Below are positions 6,259-8,717 of a DNA stretch of 8,717 nucleotides, piece after piece. Below the pieces are notes generated by a model. The model worked only from the letters and a program-made list of their open reading frames with translations. It had not been told where the DNA came from and searched no databases. A program made the translations under genes and the position numbers. Numbering within the stretch: the first letter of the stretch is position 1; each line of letters opens with the position of its first letter. Origin of the DNA: Nitrospinota bacterium (lineage in GTDB: Bacteria > Nitrospinota_A > UBA7883); contig JAOUNV010000049.1 in assembly GCA_029880775.1 (NCBI GenBank), forward strand, positions 1 to 8,717, read 5' to 3'.

Positions 6259-7293
6259 ATGACGCAAGCGACAATGACGGCGAGGGAGCGGGTGCTCCAG
6301 ACGCTGAAGGGGGAAAAGGTGACACCGGTTCCATGTTTTTCTGGAGTGGGTAATGTCACCACCAAGGGGCTGGAGAAGCTGGGATACCGTTTCGCCGACC
6401 TTCACAACGACGCGCAAAAAATGGCCGAGGCCGCCATGACCACTTGGGAGCTGTTCGGCTATGAGTGCGTGGTGATCCCGTTTGACCTGTGCCTGGAGGC
6501 GGAGGCGCTGGGGTGCGTGATGAACCCATATGCCCAGACGCAGGAGCTGTTGTATCCCACCATAAAAGAGAAGAGCAAGCTGACCACTGAGCAACTTCGC
6601 CAGGCGGCGACACCGGAGCTGCTGCAAAAGGGGCGCATACCTCTTGTCATTGAGGCGGCGCGCATCGTTCGGGAAAAAGTGGGCGACCAGGTGGCCATAG
6701 GCTCATACGTGCTGGGGCCGTTTACCCTGGGAGGGCAGATAAGCGAGCTTGAGGTGTTGCTCAAGGGCTCGTTGAAAAAGCCGGACGAGATGAAAGACTA
6801 CCTCGACGCCATGGCGGACATCATCATCCTGGTGGGTAACCATCTTTTACGCAACGGCATAGACTATGTAAGTGTGCGCGAAATGGGCGCCACGTCCGAT
6901 GTCTTAAGCCCCAGGGTGTTCAAGAAAGTGATATTCCCCGCGCTGAAAAAGGTGGCGGACAATCTTGACTCCCCATCCATACTGCACATCTGCGGCTCTG
7001 TTATACCTGTGATTGATATGATGGCGGAATGCGGGTACGACGCTCTCTCCATCGACTCCAAGACACCTATGAAGGAGGCCCGAGAGAAGACGGGAGAAAA
7101 TACTGTGATCCTGGGCAATTTCAACCCCTTCGCCACGTTGAACACCGGCACGGCCGAGGAGGCGTATAATGTGGCTGCGCAATGCGTGAAGGATGGAGTA
7201 AACGGCGTTCATCCCGGATGCGACATATGGCCCACCGCCAAGCCGGAGAACCTGGAGGCTATGATAAAGGCGGTCCGGGAAACCAGCGTATAA
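6259..7293 (+). CDS. MtaA-like UroD-family zinc methyltransferase (corrinoid : acceptor)
   Basis: This is an intact 344-residue member of the MtaA/CmuA/UroD group. It has the N-terminal ERVLQTLKGE, the MtaA-type VVIPFDLCLEAEALGC stretch (about 71-86), LGPFTLGGQ (152-160), the zinc ligands HICG (His243, Cys245) and PGCD (Cys321), and the substrate loop SIDSKTPMKEA. MtaA-type enzymes move the methyl group between a corrinoid protein and a thiol (coenzyme M in methanogens); bacterial relatives may serve tetrahydrofolate or demethylate substrates directly. ATG 6259 is chosen because AGGAG lies five bases upstream; ATG 6256 is only two bases from it. It lies 14 bases after the broken paralog and 34 bases before the corrinoid protein, which supports one operon. 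The two methyltransferases differ clearly in sequence, so they probably serve the two half reactions rather than being a recent duplicate. Direction and acceptor are inference. Confidence 0.92.
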   Translation: MTQATMTARERVLQTLKGEKVTPVPCFSGVGNVTTKGLEKLGYRFADLHNDAQKMAEAAMTTWELFGYECVVIPFDLCLEAEALGCVMNPYAQTQELLYPTIKEKSKLTTEQLRQAATPELLQKGRIPLVIEAARIVREKVGDQVAIGSYVLGPFTLGGQISELEVLLKGSLKKPDEMKDYLDAMADIIILVGNHLLRNGIDYVSVREMGATSDVLSPRVFKKVIFPALKKVADNLDSPSILHICGSVIPVIDMMAECGYDALSIDSKTPMKEAREKTGENTVILGNFNPFATLNTGTAEEAYNVAAQCVKDGVNGVHPGCDIWPTAKPENLEAMIKAVRETSV

Positions 7294-7327
7294 CAAATAA
7301 ACAACAAGAGGATTGGAGACAAACGAA

Positions 7328-8017
7328 ATGGCTTTGGATAGCGCGAAAAAAGAAGGGCTCCTGAAAAAACTGGAGCAGGGCGTGGTGGAGTTCGAGGACG
7401 ACGAAGTGCGGGAGGCTGCCCAGGAATGGGTGGACTCCGGCGAGGATACGTATGACGCCATATTCGATGGCCTTGTGGCTGGAATGGAGGAGGTGGGACG
7501 ACTCTTTTCCGCACAGGAATATTTCGTGCCGGAGATGCTGATGGCGGCTGACTCGCTGTATATCGGGCTGGATATTCTAAAGCCCCACATGGTCGCTCGC
7601 GACTCCGGCGTGAAAGGCGCCGTGGTGATCGGCACCGTGCAGGGGGACGTGCACGACATCGGAAAGAACATCGTAAAGATGATGTTCGACGTGGCCGGGT
7701 TTCAGGTGCATGACCTGGGGCGGGATGTGGCGCTGGAGGACTTTCTTAAAAAGCAGTTGGAAACAAACTCCGATATCGTCTGCCTGTCCGCGATGATGAC
7801 CACCACCATGATGGGGATGCCGAAGGTCATCGAGATGATCAAGGAAAAAAATCCCAAATGCAAGATCATGATTGGCGGCGCTCCTATCACTGACGATATA
7901 GTGGGCAAGTTCGGCGCCGACGCCACGGCCAAGGACGCGTCCAACGCATTGGAGGAAGCGGTGAAGATGGTGGTGTCCCTGCGGGATATCCAGAAGGAAG
8001 CCAACGCAAAAAGCTGA
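7328..8017 (+). CDS. Corrinoid (B12-binding) methyl-carrier protein, MtaC/MtbC/MttC type
   Basis: This 229-residue protein carries the cobalamin cofactor whose cobalt accepts and donates the methyl group. Residues about 5-90 form the methionine-synthase-type helical cap, with the typical MEEVGRLFSAQEYFVPEML stretch (53-71). The Rossmann-like B12 domain begins at about 97 and has the base-off/His-on signature DVHDIG with lower cobalt ligand His109. SAMMTTT (154-160) and IGGAPI (182-187) complete the dimethylbenzimidazole-tail pocket. Length and domain order match MtaC/MtbC/MttC proteins. ATG 7328 has GGAG nine bases upstream; a TTG at 7313 in frame would add five residues. It sits between the methyltransferase and the activator, the usual arrangement of such modules. 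The family does not by itself tell whether the methyl source is methanol, a methylamine, a methoxyl compound or another donor. Confidence 0.95.
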   Translation: MALDSAKKEGLLKKLEQGVVEFEDDEVREAAQEWVDSGEDTYDAIFDGLVAGMEEVGRLFSAQEYFVPEMLMAADSLYIGLDILKPHMVARDSGVKGAVVIGTVQGDVHDIGKNIVKMMFDVAGFQVHDLGRDVALEDFLKKQLETNSDIVCLSAMMTTTMMGMPKVIEMIKEKNPKCKIMIGGAPITDDIVGKFGADATAKDASNALEEAVKMVVSLRDIQKEANAKS

Positions 8018-8034
8018 GAGAAAACGTCCGAGTG

Positions 8035-8069
8035 AGACGGCGCAGGGGAGAGTTGCGCCTTGGTCGTCT
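8035..8069 (+). other. Intercistronic hairpin before the activator gene
   Basis: In the 84-base gap after the corrinoid protein gene, AGACGGCGCA (8035-8044) can pair with TGCGC (8054-8058) and, after a 6-base bulge, CGTCT (8065-8069). The inner stem is GC-rich with a 9-base loop. There is no T run after it, so it is not a standard terminator. It could act as an mRNA stability element or a translation-level dampener that sets the activator below the abundant carrier protein; this is inference. Confidence 0.35.
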
Positions 8070-8101
8070 GGACAGAGAGAAAAAAGTGGAGTTGTAATCG
8101 A

Positions 8102-8717
8102 ATGAGCGAATATACGGTAATATTTCAGCCATCAGGCCGCAGAGGTAAGATCAAAGAAGGCGCCAACCTGCTGGACGCGGCCAGGAGCCTGGGGGTGGAG
8201 ATCGAGTCGATCTGCGGAGAGAAGAAAACCTGTGGCAAGTGTAAGGTGCAGGTGGAAGAGGGATTCTTCGAGAAATATGGTGTCGATTCGAAAGTTGGCA
8301 ATCTCACCGGCTGGACCAGGGACGAGGAGAGAATGCTCAGCCTGGCGGAGAAGGAGAATAAATACCGTCTCTCCTGCCTGGCCCATGTGCAAGGCGACCT
8401 GCTGGTGTTCGTGCCAGAGGAGAGCCGTGGAGGAAAACAAGTGGTCCGCAAAAAAGCGGGCAAGCTGAAGCATAAGCCGAACCCGGCGCTCACCATTCAC
8501 TACATAGAGATGAACGCGCCCACCCTGCACGACCCGGAGGATGACTTCCTGCGTGTGGTGGCCGCCCTCAATGAGCAGCACAAGGTTGATGCGGACAGGA
8601 TCGATATCCACTGCCTGCGGGCCATGACCGGGGTTCTGCGCAAGGCGAAATGGAAAGTTACCGTGTTCCTGCTTCGCGGCGAGATAGTCCGGGTGGCGCC
8701 GGGGAAGGTGGATGCCT
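8102..8717 (+). CDS. RACE/RamA-type reductive activator of corrinoid protein (3' truncated by window)
   Basis: The frame is open from ATG 8102 to the window end (205 codons). The first 105 residues are a 2Fe-2S ferredoxin domain with ligands C38, C44, C47 and C92 (C-x5-C-x2-C...C), followed at about 120-205 by the linker domain found in RACo/RACE proteins (HYIEMNAPTLHDPEDD and the later VFLLRGEIVRVAPG). The missing part should be the middle domain and the ASKHA-type ATPase domain (DUF4445). These proteins use ATP hydrolysis to drive an electron from the Fe-S centre onto cob(II)alamin, restoring the active cob(I) state after accidental oxidation. The adjacent corrinoid protein is the obvious client. 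GGAG lies ten bases before the ATG. This N terminus is the bacterial 2Fe-2S type rather than that of methanogen RamA, which has C-terminal Fe4S4 clusters. No defect is seen in the visible part. Confidence 0.92.
   Translation, partial: MSEYTVIFQPSGRRGKIKEGANLLDAARSLGVEIESICGEKKTCGKCKVQVEEGFFEKYGVDSKVGNLTGWTRDEERMLSLAEKENKYRLSCLAHVQGDLLVFVPEESRGGKQVVRKKAGKLKHKPNPALTIHYIEMNAPTLHDPEDDFLRVVAALNEQHKVDADRIDIHCLRAMTGVLRKAKWKVTVFLLRGEIVRVAPGKVDA

Overview
The window looks like a chromosomal piece of a Gram-negative, probably anaerobic bacterium. Base composition is moderately GC-rich, Shine-Dalgarno sites are clear, and histidine kinase, PilZ and Che-type regulators lie next to an oxygen-sensitive corrinoid methyl-transfer cluster. 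This fits Desulfobacterota, Nitrospinota or similar uncultured lineages, but the sequence alone does not fix the taxonomy.

Region 1 (1-1328, + strand) holds the C-terminal part of a membrane-anchored sensor histidine kinase, followed closely by a small PilZ (cyclic-di-GMP receptor) protein. The junction carries four copies of one heptamer in mirrored orientations (CCCAGGC, GCCTGGG, GCCTGGG, CCCAGGC). In RNA these could fold into alternative hairpins around the kinase stop codon and the PilZ start codon.

Region 2 (1341-4244, - strand, convergent with region 1) holds three genes. Transcription would run from 4244 down to 1341. The first two encode tandem, diverged paralogs of an unrecognised protein family (about 250-260 residues, one membrane segment at each end, a shared LGA...FNG...W-[DE]-P-[FY] core). 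The third encodes an unusual fusion of a CheD-like domain to a CheR-type methyltransferase domain, with the CheD catalytic Cys and His apparently missing.

Region 3 (4440-8717, + strand) is one probable operon for corrinoid-dependent methyl transfer. In order it has: a short QueG/COG1600-like protein with two Fe4S4 clusters; a UroD/MtaA-family zinc methyltransferase broken by a one-base frameshift in a C run; a second, intact MtaA-like methyltransferase; a MtaC/MtbC-type corrinoid protein; and the start of a RACE/RamA-type reductive activator (2Fe-2S domain plus linker, cut by the window end). The expected flow is methyl donor to cob(I)alamin on the corrinoid protein via one methyltransferase, then methyl-cobalamin to an acceptor (tetrahydrofolate or a thiol) via the other. 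The activator rescues accidentally oxidised Co(II), and the QueG-like protein may serve as electron carrier or corrinoid partner. The methyl substrate cannot be read from the sequence, and no MttB- or MtaB-type substrate methyltransferase is inside the window.

No tRNA, rRNA, CRISPR array, insertion sequence or prophage feature was recognised. No gene-free stretch exceeds 300 bases; the longest are 4245-4439 (divergent promoter region) and about 2412-2608.
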